The position numbers and the translations under genes are program-made. The notes below the pieces were generated by a model, which was given only the letters and a program-made list of their open reading frames with translations, did not search any database and was not told the origin of the DNA. From positions 181,445,596-181,509,595 of the forward strand of contig NC_090321.1 in the NCBI RefSeq assembly GCF_040869045.1: a stretch of 64,000 nt of DNA. The letters run 5' to 3'. This document shows, piece after piece, positions 21,353 through 32,265 of this stretch. This stretch comes from Eurosta solidaginis (lineage: Eukaryota; Arthropoda; Insecta; Diptera; Tephritidae). Each line of letters starts with the position of its first letter. The first letter of the stretch is position 1.

Positions 21353-22361
21353 CACCCTTATCGCGAGTTTTATTTTCACCCGAAAATATTCACAGTTTTT
21401 GTTCACCCTATCGCAGAGGGTGGCGAACAATTTTTCGTGTTCGAAAAAGATTTCACCTTATCGGCAGCTCTTTATTCCGGCGAAATGAACAGCGGGGAAA
21501 CCCAAATTTGTTCACTTATATTTTACAGGCGAACGAGAGGAAAACAAAAGGTAAGTAATTTTTTGTTTTGAAATTTGGTACTCTTTTTATAATTATACAT
21601 ATGTACTTTCATTATTAGAAATAAATCAATAAATAATGCACAATCGGAAGCTGAGTGGAAAAAATAAAATTCCTGTATTGCTAAGTATGTAAATTCTATT
21701 TTTTATGACAACGTATCAGTCGGTCAAGTTATCCATTGTGGACAAAGCACCGGTTCCAAAATGTTGAGCACCTCACTGAAACAAGATTGGCTAAGGCCCA
21801 CTTCATGGTCCTTTCCAACGCCTTTTCCTTATGCGAAAAAACGACATGTACTCAACTTTACAATTGGTGGAACTCCAAATTTTTGCTTCAATGGTGGCAA
21901 GGAGTTGGTAAGAATCTAGCAAATATTATAATGCCAGCTTGTTTAGCCTGTATTATTGGCCAAAGCTAATTGAAAAAAAATTAACTTGTTATTCAAAAGT
22001 GCTGAAAATAGTAATTATTAGCTTACAGTGAATCACTTAGCTCAAAAAGGTTAGAGCTGTCCCTTAATTGCCTCCGAATAGCTTTCACATTTATATTCTC
22101 CTCGCGCTCAATCAATACCGACCTAAGTGCAATACTAAAAATTATTTTATAAATTTTTTATCTCTATTTTTGTTGTATTTTAAGGAAATATATGCTTGGT
22201 TACAAAATTTACACAATTGCAAGTAAATTATTTGTTCACTGCTAATTCAAAATAGAGCATCATCAGCTGCTCGCCCGAAATTGGCGATAGGCGGAAAAAG
22301 TTCACCCGAACAAAAGAAGTGAAGGCGAATACTTTTCCGCGTGAACTTCGCGATAAGGGTG
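21353..22361. mobile_element. Non-autonomous TIR element with CACCCTTATCGCGA ends
   Basis: The left end CACCCTTATCGCGAGTTT and the right end AACTTCGCGATAAGGGTG are inverted repeats of about 20 bp. ATT flanks both sides (21350-21352 and 22362-22364). Related words (CACCCTATCGCAGAGGGTG, near 21405; GAAATTGGCGATAGGCGG, near 22277) recur inside. The interior of about 960 bp has frames at 21338-21571 and 21736-21969 but no transposase motif. A three-base duplication would fit PIF/Harbinger, though ATT is not the usual TWA. Confidence 0.55.
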
Positions 22362-22364
22362 ATT

Positions 22365-23875
22365 ATAAGTAGCGAAATAAGTTTTTTTTTATTTATAATA
22401 ATAAATACCAGTAAGTGAAAATGAATCAAAAAAAAAAAAGTTAAAAAAGGAAAGCGAGCAAATTATTGAAGTGCTATTTGAATGGCATGAAGAAAACGCG
22501 TCCTCATCCCTATCTCAAACCAACGCTAAGCTTAATCTTTAAGTATGGTTTTAATTTATTATAATAGAAAAAGCTTTTGAAATATGTTCATTCTTAATAC
22601 ATAAGCTTATAACCAAATAAAAGTATTTGATATAATGAAACAATGAAAATTTTATAAATAATTGAACTTAATTGCACATCACTTCAAAATTCTCATTAGA
22701 AATTGACGTGCGAATTCCATTAGAATTCTAACCCTTTTCTCGATATCGAGAGCGAAGTCCGCGTTTTGTCGAGAATGCTATAATTCGCGACAGTTTCGCA
22801 AATCGTCCTCTAACCTTCTACCTTATAGAAATATATTAGAATTCGATTCGTCTTTTAATCGTTTTCTAACCTAAATGTTTGTTTGGTTATGTTGTTGATC
22901 TATTTAATTCAACACATTTGGAGGAGAGGCGCTTTTACCGCAGCGTCGACGATAGGTTTTGCTTGTTTTGTTTGTCCGGCTTTGCTCCTTATACCTAATA
23001 AAGAGAAAATCACCTAAACGATGTTGGCCCAACTTGTTGGTTTTGGTTCCAGGCGTGGGTCCCCCATTGGTAATAAATAAGTATTTATAAATTTGTTTTC
23101 TGTCATACTTATTTTATATTACACATTGTAGTAAACCTGCAAACAGTGATCTCAATTTTGTAGCTGGCGCGCATGCTCAGTGGCATAAGCACGTTGTTTG
23201 CCGTGATTTCTTGCCGCTCTCTTTTCCGAGTTGGGAGGTCACGCTGTCGACTTTCTTTTCACACTTGCTTAGCCAATTGATGTTAACATTGCTTTTACAT
23301 ACATGGATATGCGTTGTTCTCATAAGTACTTTTTTTTTTCTACACTTATTTATTTTTTTCGCTACTCATTTATGCTGTCTTAATGACTTTAGTAGTTATT
23401 ATTTGCTACATTTGCATGTCTCGTCGACTACTGTTCAGTGCCACACTTTTTTTTTCTATATACTACATACATTTTACGTATATACAAATGCACGAGGGCA
23501 GAGTAAATAGTCATTGGATTTCTAAATTTATCATCATGATAATGGTCCTTTGCCGGATATTGAACCGGTACGTTCCGGAAGGTATAACGATAAAGTTCTA
23601 GCATGATTTCTGGAACGATTTTTGGATTTTAGTAACTTTTTAGACAAGCATGCCTACCACTGAGGGGTCTTATCAAGACCTGTGGCGCTTTCTACACTAG
23701 GCTAATGATAGGTACAACCAATTGCAGCACCTTCTGAGTTTTATACTTGGAGACAGGCTATTCAGGTATTTTTACGACACTGAAACGGAGTATATTCAGT
23801 ATATGTACATGTGGCTACTCTTAGTTTTAAGCCTAGAGAGCTTCGCAATTATTCAAACTCAAAATGATGTACATA
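22365..23875. other. No gene recognised
   Basis: AT-rich, with a pyrimidine-rich stretch at about 23325-23460 that produces spurious frames. 22920-23070 is more GC-balanced but unassigned. Confidence 0.4.
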
Positions 23876-23890
23876 CTATAATTTGAAGTA

Positions 23891-25099
23891 CCTATCTTAA
23901 AATGCTTCAAAAGGTGCAACGGAGTTCGGAGCTCTGCATTACCGGGGCTCTCGGCTCCACTCCGTCTGAAGCACTCACCACAATGCTATACCTTCCACCT
24001 ATTGACCTGGTGGCGAAAGAAATAGCGGTCATCACCGCTCTACGCCCCAGCCCCAATACCGGTACGCACTGACTACTGCACGCCAGAGAACGTTTTCGTT
24101 AAAAACTATAGTATATATATACCATCGCGACAAGACTGGAATACCAGACAACATACGGTACCGGGTGCCATCAACATATTCACGGATGGTTCTAAGCTTG
24201 GCGGGAAGGTGGGAGCAGGCCTCTTTTCACCGGATCTGGGTCTAGAGGTCTCTTTCCTCCTACCAGATCACTGTAGTGTTTACCAAGCGCAAATGCTGGC
24301 AATACACAGGGCTGTGAATCATCTCGGGGCTATGCCTAAGGATGGTAAAAGGGTGTTTATTTTCTCAGACAGCCAGGCCCTTTTAACGGCCCTGGACTCA
24401 TTCGTCGACAACGCAAAGTCGGTCACTGAATGCCGCAGATCTCTTATCGAGATGGCTTAGCACTTCAGTATCAGCCTTATATGGGTACCTGGGCACAGGG
24501 ATTTTGAATGCAACTGCAAAGCAGACGAGCTGGCCAGAAGAGGCACCACCGACCATATCCTTCCGGGAAATGATTCGGTAGGTATACCCATGGCCACTTT
24601 CAGGCTTCGTGTGAATACAAACGCTATAAGAAATGCAAATGGACGATGGCCAGCCATCTCATATGTCAAGGGGCGCACAAGAGCGCTTCTGATTTTAAAC
24701 AAATCAGTTCTATCGTCCCTGATAATCGTTCTAATAGGGCATTGTTTTATAGGCACGCATGGTGCTAGAATGGGGGTAATAACCTTCGACTATTGTCGCA
24801 GCTGCAGATATACAGAAGAGGAGGAGAGTATCCAGCACCTTCTCTGTCAGTGTCCAGCGCTCAGTAGGCGTAGGTTGGCCATCCTTGGTAAACCTTTTCT
24901 ACATTACCTTGCTGAGGTCTCTAGTTATGAAGTCAAGGCTCTAGCAAAATATATAAATTCCACGAAGTGGTTCGACCCGCTTTAGGCAGGGTAGGGGTCC
25001 TCTTTCTGACCGTGTAGGGTAGTACAATGGGCCCATTGGCGGCCTAAGTAGTGAGCTGTTACCCTAGTGTTCAGCTCAGCCCTCGCAACCTAACCTAAC
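23891..25099 (+). mobile_element. 5'-truncated LOA/I-like non-LTR retroposon with 15-bp target duplication
   Basis: CTATAATTTGAAGTA occurs at 23876-23890 and again at 25100-25114, exactly flanking the insertion. The body covers the end of the reverse transcriptase, RNase H and a C-terminal cysteine motif. It then has a 3' untranslated part ending in a CCTAACCTAACC tail. Such 5' truncation with a long target duplication is diagnostic of LINE-type retroposition. Confidence 0.85.
23895..24985 (+). pseudogene. LOA/I-like reverse transcriptase end, RNase H and C-terminal domain
   Basis: The frame begins with LQKVQRSSELCITGAL and LYLPPIDLVAKEIA, the thumb region. A frameshift and stop follow near 24070. 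The RNase H domain starts with NIFTDGSKLGG (catalytic Asp in TDGS) and continues to FSDSQALLTAL (Asp in SDSQ). A stop TAG lies at 24458-24460, then WVPGHRDFECNCKADELARR. The catalytic glutamate expected in the QAE box is glutamine (YQAQMLAI, codon 24290-24292). The C-terminal part has CRSCRYTEEEESIQHLLCQC and ends KWFDPL at 24985. RNase H would remove RNA from the RNA-DNA hybrid; here two lesions and the Glu-to-Gln change make it inactive. Confidence 0.8.
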
Positions 25100-25210
25100 C
25101 TATAATTTGAAGTAGGATTTCCAACTCAGATGCAGCTTTGCATTAATTGCAACAAAACGGCTAGCAGTGAATGTACCTATGTACTATGTCGATCGATTGG
25201 TGTACAGTTA

Positions 25211-25682
25211 TGGTGTTTTCTTTTCTACACGAAAATGTCGCCTTCACGCCAACCCTTCAAAAAGTTGTGTTCTGTTGTAAAATCAGCTTAGCCTCAATAG
25301 AGGGCATCATTATCTTTTCTCAACAACCTACCCCTAAGAATGGCCAAAAATGCAACATTACTTGCCCTCGCTGCCATTGACGGTGCTGAAAACAGCTCTG
25401 TAAATTAGCTGATGAATCACACGAAGCTGAAGCGAATGCTATATATGTACGTATGTATTGCATCATGCCTCACTCAAAAGCAATTTGCGGTCACAGTTGA
25501 CAGCGAACAACCACACGAATTGCATTTTTTTTGTAAAAATGGTTACAATTTTTGTTCTTTTCAAGTCATGCAGGGTGGCACTGAACATTTTAAGTGGCTA
25601 GAATTTCACAGGGCGAAGTGAGAATCATATAAATGTCTGCCGTTGAAAGTGGCGACATTTTGGTGTAGAAAAGAAATCACCA
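25211..25682. mobile_element. 472-bp MITE with TGGTG ends and TTA duplication
   Basis: The left end TGGTGTTTTCTTTTCTACAC matches the right end (GTGTAGAAAAGAAATCACCA) in inverted orientation. Similarity continues through CGAAAATGTCGCC and GGCGACATTTTGG. TTA flanks at 25208-25210 and 25683-25685. This fits a PIF/Harbinger-type MITE unrelated in sequence to the TAGCG family. Confidence 0.7.
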
Positions 25683-25685
25683 TTA

Positions 25686-27180
25686 GATTTGAGTTTGCGC
25701 CATGACAAAACCAACGCAATGAAAAATTTGAATTTTATTTGAACTGGAATTTCAAAACATGCTGCAACCATTTTTCGTTCTATTCTACCAAAACCAATTT
25801 GGTTATTTTTGAGAGCCAAATGTAGTTAAGGAAATGTTGGGAGTCATATGGATCCATTGGAACGATTGCTTGATCCAATAATGTAGGGCAAAAACGTCTT
25901 GTTAGATCTAATTAGAATAGTGAGAATCGTCATAGCCATAGAGTTTTCAAATTGCCCTCGTATGCTAACTTTTTTTATGTACATAAATGCTTATAAACAT
26001 TTTGTTTAGTAATGCGTAAGTAGAGACGTAGGGGGCAAAAGAACTGACAGACAGACCGTTCGTTTACCCGTTGGCGCTTCAATTTGTTGTTTTTTTTAGT
26101 CTTGCATGTAAACGAGAATGGCTTTCCAAGTGTAGTTGTGATGACCCAGCAAATATGAGTAATCATGAGAAAATGTTCGATATTTTAACTCTTGTAAATA
26201 TTTTTATTTATTTTATCAACGTGCTGCAAATCGTTGGGCCTAGTAGATGCTTATAGAAGTACGGTATAGATAAAAATAAATGCAAAGCGCCAAAACCTCC
26301 GAAGAGATTTTAGGCCGAGATTCTCTTTCAATTTGCGTCGTGCTCCTTTTAATTTTTGCTCCAAATTGGCGAGACGGGACCTACATGTTTTACGTCGGTT
26401 CCGAACGACATTTGCAAGATGATAGATGAGTTTTCACTGAGTAGCTTTTCATGGCAAAAATACAAACGCAGTGTTTGCAAAATCAGTGCCAAGGGGCAAT
26501 CGCAGCTTTGAACACAGATTTCTCGAAATTGTTGTATGAAACTCAAGCAAATGCATCTTATATATTTTTGTCCGTTTTGGCTTCAGGAATACATGAAGAA
26601 AGTATTAAAATGCAACTTTGGATCACTCTAGACATAGCACATTGGATTAAATGTAAATCCATCAAATTAATCGCAACATACATAAGTGACAAGAGATTAA
26701 ATATGTCCGGGGAGCAACTGTTTTAATAGCCAGTATGTTATGATATCCATTGACTGAGTGTGCGATAGGCACATTCACGGACAAAAGAGCAGCAGTGCTT
26801 GTGGCAAGGTGCAATGATCGCGGCGTGTGCAGTGGCGTTCAGGCCCGGAGCTTCAGCTTCGTGGATTCCTTAACGTGATCACTGCACAGCACTACTCTCC
26901 CCAGTCAATGGTCAAACAGAATAATTTAGTTTGCACACTGGGATACACTAGCATAAGAATATAAAAAAAAAAAACAACAAACGCACTTGCATGCCACACT
27001 TGATCAATATGACACACATACCTACCTTTATGTATGGCAGCTCATTGTTGCAATGATGGGTTGCTGCCTCTGTACCCGCCCTACCATTGGCCTCATAGAT
27101 GTTATTGAGGCCCCGATACTTTACCACTAACTCCTGTGTCTCAAACCAAAGTAAAACAAACTAATTACCCATTATAACAA
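25686..27180. other. No gene recognised
   Basis: Short frames such as 26451-26726 lack motifs or codon structure that I can support. 26760-26940 and 27030-27140 are more GC-balanced than their surroundings and might be decayed elements or conserved non-coding DNA; I cannot tell. Confidence 0.35.
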
Positions 27181-27679
27181 TTACACTGGACCACGAATAT
27201 CAACTTTTTCTCTTTACCAGAAACGCCGTTATGAAATTCGTATGTAAAATCACCCCCTGATTTCGAAAATTGAGTTCATTTTTGATTCTATGAATACATC
27301 ATACATTGTTTTTTGCTCAACCAGACAGTTTTCGAGATATTAGCTTATCATTTCAGATTTTTGTTTTTTTTTATGAAAAAATATGAAAAAAATTACTTTT
27401 TGCGAGGGCAACATTCCAAAACCACAACTTTTTATCCAGATATTTTTCCTTTGCGTAAAGCTCTGTTTAATTAGAAAAAAGATAAGCTATCATCGAATAA
27501 AATCGATGCAAAACTACGTAAGTTATAAGCGATCAAATAAAAATACCCAGGTTGCGCGACTTCAATGTATAAAGTGCAAATGGGATATTATCCGGATAAA
27601 CGAATAACACCATAACAATGATAATACTTTTTCTTTAAATAAATCAAATAGTACTTTTAATACTCGAATTGTTTTATAT

Positions 27680-27733
27680 TAGGTAGAGAGGTTGCATCGA
27701 AAGGAAGAGTGGTTGGGTTCGAAACCTGCTGTA
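27680..27733 (+). other. Pol III-like A/B boxes in the transposon leader
   Basis: TAGGTAGAGAGGTTGC resembles an A box and GGTTCGAAACC, about 38 bp downstream, is a perfect B-box core. The same arrangement is present in copy 2 at about 43313-43366. No cloverleaf is obvious, so this is not called a tRNA gene. Confidence 0.35.
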
Positions 27734-27865
27734 GGCATGTAGTTATAAACATGTATTTCCGTCACTTATGGGTAAGTATGCAGGTAGATTTTCAAAATTA
27801 TAAGACACAAAAAAATTTTTAAAGCCTACATCTAAAGCAGGTAGTATTTTCTTTTCCCGGCTTCG

Positions 27866-27874
27866 TATAAAAAG
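27866..27874 (+). promoter_or_regulatory. TATA box of the transposon gene, copy 1
   Basis: TATAAAAAG lies about 170 bp upstream of the start codon and is conserved in copy 2 at 43499-43507. It is followed at about +20 by CTAGGTAAGAT, which could be the start region or a 5' untranslated splice donor. Confidence 0.5.
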
Positions 27875-28039
27875 GAACCTTTCTGTCTAGGTAAGATTTG
27901 ATTTTTTCAATTTTATTCTTGTTCCGAGTATAAATATGAGTTAATGCGCCTTGAAACTTCATAACATCTGCAAGGCTCGCCGAAGATAGTTCAGTTCATA
28001 AGTCAAATTTCAAAACCGTGATTTATTAAAAAAAATAAA

Positions 28040-29438
28040 ATGAGTAAAAGGAAGCGAGAATTTGTTTGTAATAACGATCCAGATATGTTCTGTTTCATGT
28101 GTGGCCAATATACTATCATAAGGCGACGACGAGTATTCTCAGATCATATGAAAACTTTATACTCCAAGTATTTTGGCATTGAGCCTAAAAATGCTGAAAA
28201 ACCATGGACACCGAACACTTTGTGTACATCGTGTCGAGTAGAATTGATTCAGTCGGAATCAGGACAACAAATAAAATTTGATACACCAATGATATGGAGA
28301 GAACCTACTTGCCATTCAATAGAGTGTTATATTTGTCAAACAAAAGTAGTTGGCATTGGAAGATCAAGAAGAGTAACCTATGCCAGCGTACCTACAGTGA
28401 CATTACCAGTACTACATTCAACGGCAGTTACGAATCCAGTTCCATTGTCAACAGTAATATCTGAGTGCGGGAAATCAAGTTGTACTGAATTTCGCATGGG
28501 AAACGAGAGAAACGTTCTGTCACAAGCACAACTTAATGATTGGATAAGAGATTTGGAACTATCCAAGGAAAAGGCCGAGATCCACACTTCTCGTATGCAA
28601 CAATTTAAATTTGTGTCATCCGATGTTAAGGTGATATATTGTAGAACTCGTCACGAACCATTTTCCAAACACTATACCAAGAAAGACAGTTTATGCTACT
28701 GCAACGACATTCCTGGTTTATTCAAAGAGTTTGGTCAAATATATGATTCAAAAGGGTGGCGATTGTTCATAGACAGCAATAAACTGAGTTTGAAGGCTGT
28801 ATTATTGCATATTGGTAACAAAAAGCCTTCTATCCCGATCGCACATGCAGTAAATACAAAGGATTCCTACGAGGAAATGCAAAAACTACTCAAATTTATC
28901 AAATATGAAGAGCATGATTGGAAAATGTGTTCTGATCTCAAAGTCGTTGCAATGCTATGCGGTCTACAAAGTGGTTACACCAAGCACTGCTGCTTCCTCT
29001 GCAAGTGGGATAGCCGAGCTCGTAGGGACCACTACGTCAGTAAGGATTGGCCGGAAAGAGTCGAGTTTACCGTTGGTGTGGATAACATCAAATACACCCC
29101 TCTTGTCAAGAAAGAGAAAATCATAATTCCACCCTTACACATTAAGCTCGGTCTCATTAAAAACTTGGTTAAGGCTTTGGACAAAAAAGGCGAAGCATTC
29201 GACTATATGAAAACAATTTTTCCAGATATTTCTCAAGCCAAGATAAAGGAAGGTATTTTTGGTTGGAGCACAAATAAAAAAGTTGATCAACAGTAATCAA
29301 TTCAAAAGACTACTCTCACCAGTTGAGGCAGCAGCGTGGGAATCCTTTGAAAAGGTCGTTGCTTCTTTTCTCGGTAGACACAAAAGCCCTAACTAGGAGC
29401 AGATAGTGAACGACTTAATCAATAATTATGCGAAAATG
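28040..29438 (+). pseudogene. DDE-like transposase candidate, exon 1, copy 1
   Basis: The frame is open for 418 codons. The N-terminus has paired cysteines (CFMC at 18-21, CTSC at 62-65, ECYIC near 96-99), a likely zinc-binding module. The C-terminal half has WRLFIDSNK (D245), CSDLKVVAML (D299), a CCFLCKWDSR cysteine pair (317-321) and PPLHIKLGLIKN. I recognise this as a widespread arthropod transposon-associated protein family of unknown name. D245, D299 and the Glu in exon 2 are candidates for a DDE triad; that is inference. Relative to copy 2 there is a one-base insertion near 29261-29270, an in-frame TAG near 29394, and loss of the splice donor at 29439. The copy is therefore non-functional. 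The start was chosen because copy 2 shares the same ATG and upstream sequence. Confidence 0.75.
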
Positions 29439-29510
29439 GCTTAAAGCCTTATTAAAATTAGTTTCCCAAAATTCTATAACGTGTTTACCTAACTAATATT
29501 TTCTTTCCAG

Positions 29511-29770
29511 GCGTAAATATGTCCTTAAAAATTCACTTTCTGCACTCACATTTGAGCTTTTTTCCGGCAAATCTTGGCGACGAAAGTGACGAACATGGCG
29601 AAAGGATTCATCAGCAAATGAAATTAATTGAGAATCGATATCAAGGATTCTGGGACGTCGCAATGATGGGTGATTACTGCTGGTTTCTCATAAGAGAAAC
29701 CGATCTTAAACTGAATAAGCGTCAAAGTAGAACACATAATTATTTCGACTACATAGTAAAATCAAATTAA
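29511..29770 (+). pseudogene. DDE-like transposase candidate, exon 2, copy 1
   Basis: After the acceptor TTTCTTTCCAG (ending 29510) the frame reads VNMSLKIHFLHSHLSFFPAN, then DESDEHGERIHQ and GDYCWFLIRE. It stops at 29770. In the family the HSHL-FP and DEHGERFHQ blocks follow exon 1 directly; the Glu in DEHGE is my candidate third catalytic residue. The matching donor is present in copy 2 (46673) but destroyed here. Confidence 0.75.
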
Positions 29771-30558
29771 GATAAAGATTGCTAGAATATAGTATAAACA
29801 TAAATAAATTAAAAAAAAGTTAAAAATATGGGAAATTTCATTCATAAATTGAACTTTTAACTAAATAGAAACAGAGCATAGCTAGATATTTCACTCTTCT
29901 TTATACCATACATACGTTTTGAGGTATACGTTGAAATTGCCCAACCTGGGTATTTTTATTTGATCGGTTATAACCTACGTAGTTTTGCATCGATTTTCTT
30001 CGATGGTAGCTTATCTTTTTTTAATTAGACAGTGCTTTACGTAAAGAAAAAACATCTGGAAAAAAAGTTGTGGTTTTGGAATGCTGCCCTCGCAAAGAGT
30101 AATTTTTTTCATATTTTTTCATAAAAAAAACAAAAATCTGAAATTATAAGCTAATATCTCGAAAACTATCTGGTTGAGCAAAAAACAATGTATGCATTTA
30201 TAGCAAATTTTATTGTCTTTCCGATTCTGTAAACTTTTTTGCAATTGCTTTACCCGTTCGTGAGATATACGTAATTAAAGGGAGCCACCTTTTTGGTTTT
30301 TTCGAATAACGGTAAATTGCAAATATCTCAAAAACGGTACCATAGAATCAAAAATGAACTCGATTTTCGAAATCAGGGAGTGGTTCTACATAAGAATTTC
30401 ATAACGGCGTCTCTGGTAAATTTTGGCCGTCGACCAGTGTTATTATTATTGAAACAAAATTCAATCCGTTGGAAATACTTCTTAAAAGTCTAGTTGACCT
30501 ATTTATGTATGAAGTTTTAAATTTCAATTAAAGAAAACATTCTCATTAAATATCATAT

Positions 30559-31300
30559 TCTAACGAATTTGCTGCAAATCCTCTTATTTGCCCTTTTGCT
30601 AAGTTCGAATCACTAAACTGTTGAATAAATAACTCCAATATTGAAGAATGGAAAAATGGCCTTTATTAAAGTACTTCACAATCGCACGTATACTTTGCTA
30701 CTCGCTGGCTTAATAACCAAACTGATTGATAACTCAAATGAAACTCTACTATTGGCCGCCAGATCGCGTGCTTAATCAAACTGATTGATAGCTCAACTCA
30801 AACTGAATTACAGCGCTTCTACATCTGTCGGCTTTTATACTCTTTGGTTTCCTCGTTCGCCTCTTCTAGACGCTTCCAGAATCTACTAGTCCAGTATCTC
30901 TCAAACTTCTCAGCTGTAACTACAATTGCACGATTTTATAGCTTCTCTCATACCCCATGTTTGTATGTGTGAGCGACACTTCCACAATTATAATTGCCTA
31001 CATTTAGGAGCATCTCAAATAAGATGTCTGCATATGGTTATGCCTTGCTTCTCAGCTGCGTGTACCTACATATGTGTAGACATAATGATTGATTCGTTTA
31101 TGTAGATACATAATGATTGAATTATTGATGTGAATGTTTGTAGTTTACAGTCTCTCGCGCACACATAGGCGTAAATGCATCTGTTTGTGACATCTCTCGG
31201 CTGCCTTATATATGTGTATACATGATTTGATTATTGACGTAAATACTGCTTAGCATGGCCTTAGTGATGGTATAGCTTAGTGATGCTAATATCCGTGACA
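30559..31300 (-). repeat. 3' LTR (minus-strand element)
   Basis: 742 bp, nearly identical to 33760-34501. In element orientation it begins TGTCACGGATATTAGC. It ends in AAATTCGTTA followed by GA instead of the CA of the other LTR, because the outer TG is TC here. Confidence 0.85.
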
Positions 31301-31313
31301 CTGCCCTTCACCT
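31301..31313 (-). promoter_or_regulatory. Polypurine tract
   Basis: On the minus strand AGGTGAAGGGCAG directly precedes the 3' LTR start, the position from which plus-strand DNA synthesis is primed in such elements. Confidence 0.6.
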
Positions 31314-31731
31314 AAGTCTGATCGTCCCGATCAGACAAATCTCTCGATCTAAACGCCGCTAGCATTGCCAAATGTACCACTCTTCTAATCCGTGGTTTCC
31401 CAGTGGTTTGTATGCGGTAGATGGTATCACTGATATTCTTCACAACTTTGTACGGGCCTTCCCAACTGCACCGAAATTTGGCTGGAACACCTTTCCGCCG
31501 GTGAGGGTTGTTTAACAGTACCAAATCTCCCGCCAAGAAACCTTCCGAATTAAAGTTCTTGTTATGCCAGTTTTTCATCTTACTACTCATTACCCTGGGC
31601 CGTTCCTTCACACTCTGTTGTTTGGTCAATGAACCACTTCGTAGAGCTTGCGCTGGACGGATTTGCTTTGCATAATCAGTATCGTTCCCACATTTTACAA
31701 CAGTAGCGCGCTCCGGCTTGAAACTACCCTA
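31312..31731 (-). pseudogene. Integrase C-terminal tail (GPY/F-like), pol remnant
   Basis: The minus-strand translation contains AGDLVLLNNPHRRKG, then WEGPYKVVKNISDTIYRIQ and RVVHLAMLAAF. This is the chromatin- or DNA-binding end of gypsy-type integrases (GPY/F module). It follows the protease block after a TAG at 31729-31731 in the same frame, so about 800-900 residues of pol were removed without disturbing the frame. The catalytic DDE core is absent. Confidence 0.75.
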
Positions 31732-32265
31732 GCATTCTTTCTCGGAAATTCGTCGCTTCGTTTTCCTGCGTCTTTTAGGTTTTGTCAATGCCAGTGTTTC
31801 TTTCGCAAGTACTTTTGATTTATTTGGCCCATTCGATCTATCAACCTTTGCCTTTGACTTTCGTGGTCTTTGTCGAGTCTTTTCCACCAGTACCCGATTA
31901 CTGTTGAACCCTTTTTCCAAACTAAAGTTAAGTGGTATGTCCTGGTTCTTATAGCGCATAATTTTTCTCCGCATATCGATCGTGACGTCATGGTCAACCA
32001 AGAAGTCCACTCCCAATATGACTTCATCAACGATCTCCGCCACAACGAATTTGTGTAGAACCATGACTTTTCCAATTAATACCTCACATACCACTTCGCC
32101 TTGGACTTGATTATACTCGCCTGTGACCGTACGCAACCTTGCTCCAGATAATGACTTTACTCTCCTGTAGACCAAATCAGATCGGATCAAGGAATGAGAT
32201 GCCCCCGTATCTACAGTCAGTACACGTTCTTTACCATCCACATTCCCTCTGATGGTAAGACTGCT
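31729..32265 (-). pseudogene. Retroviral-type aspartic protease
   Basis: On the minus strand the translation has VDTGASHSLIR, the active-site DTGA box, followed by VILGVDFLVDHDVTIDM (the ILG-D-L block of these proteases). A basic tail rich in Lys/Arg follows. The family cleaves the Gag-Pol polyprotein. The block is in the same frame as Gag and is separated from it by one TGA at 32266-32268. It ends at a TAG that abuts the integrase tail. Confidence 0.8.

Larger units (their letters stand above)
27184..30439 (+). mobile_element. DDE-like DNA transposon, copy 1, with long TIRs and TTA duplication
   Basis: The element starts CACTGGACCACGAATATCAA and ends GGCCGTCGACCAGTG. TTA flanks at 27181-27183 and 30440-30442. 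The inverted termini extend for about 390 bp on the left and 515 bp on the right. They share GAAACGCCGTTATGAAATTC and CGAAAACTATCTGGTTGAGC-type blocks. The left one has lost about 140 bp relative to copy 2. The interior encodes a two-exon protein. CACTG termini with a 3-bp duplication recall CACTA/CMC elements, and the TTA target recalls PIF/Harbinger; I leave the superfamily open. Confidence 0.8.

Noticed and set aside
23211..23601. Two overlapping plus-strand frames in a pyrimidine-rich stretch
   Set aside because: Composition explains them; hydrophobic low-complexity translation without a domain.
26451..26726. 91-codon open frame as a possible host gene
   Set aside because: No motif, no splice-supported extension and AT-rich surroundings; chance length is plausible.
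27680..27733. A functional tRNA gene
   Set aside because: Only A- and B-box-like words are present; I could not fold acceptor or anticodon stems.
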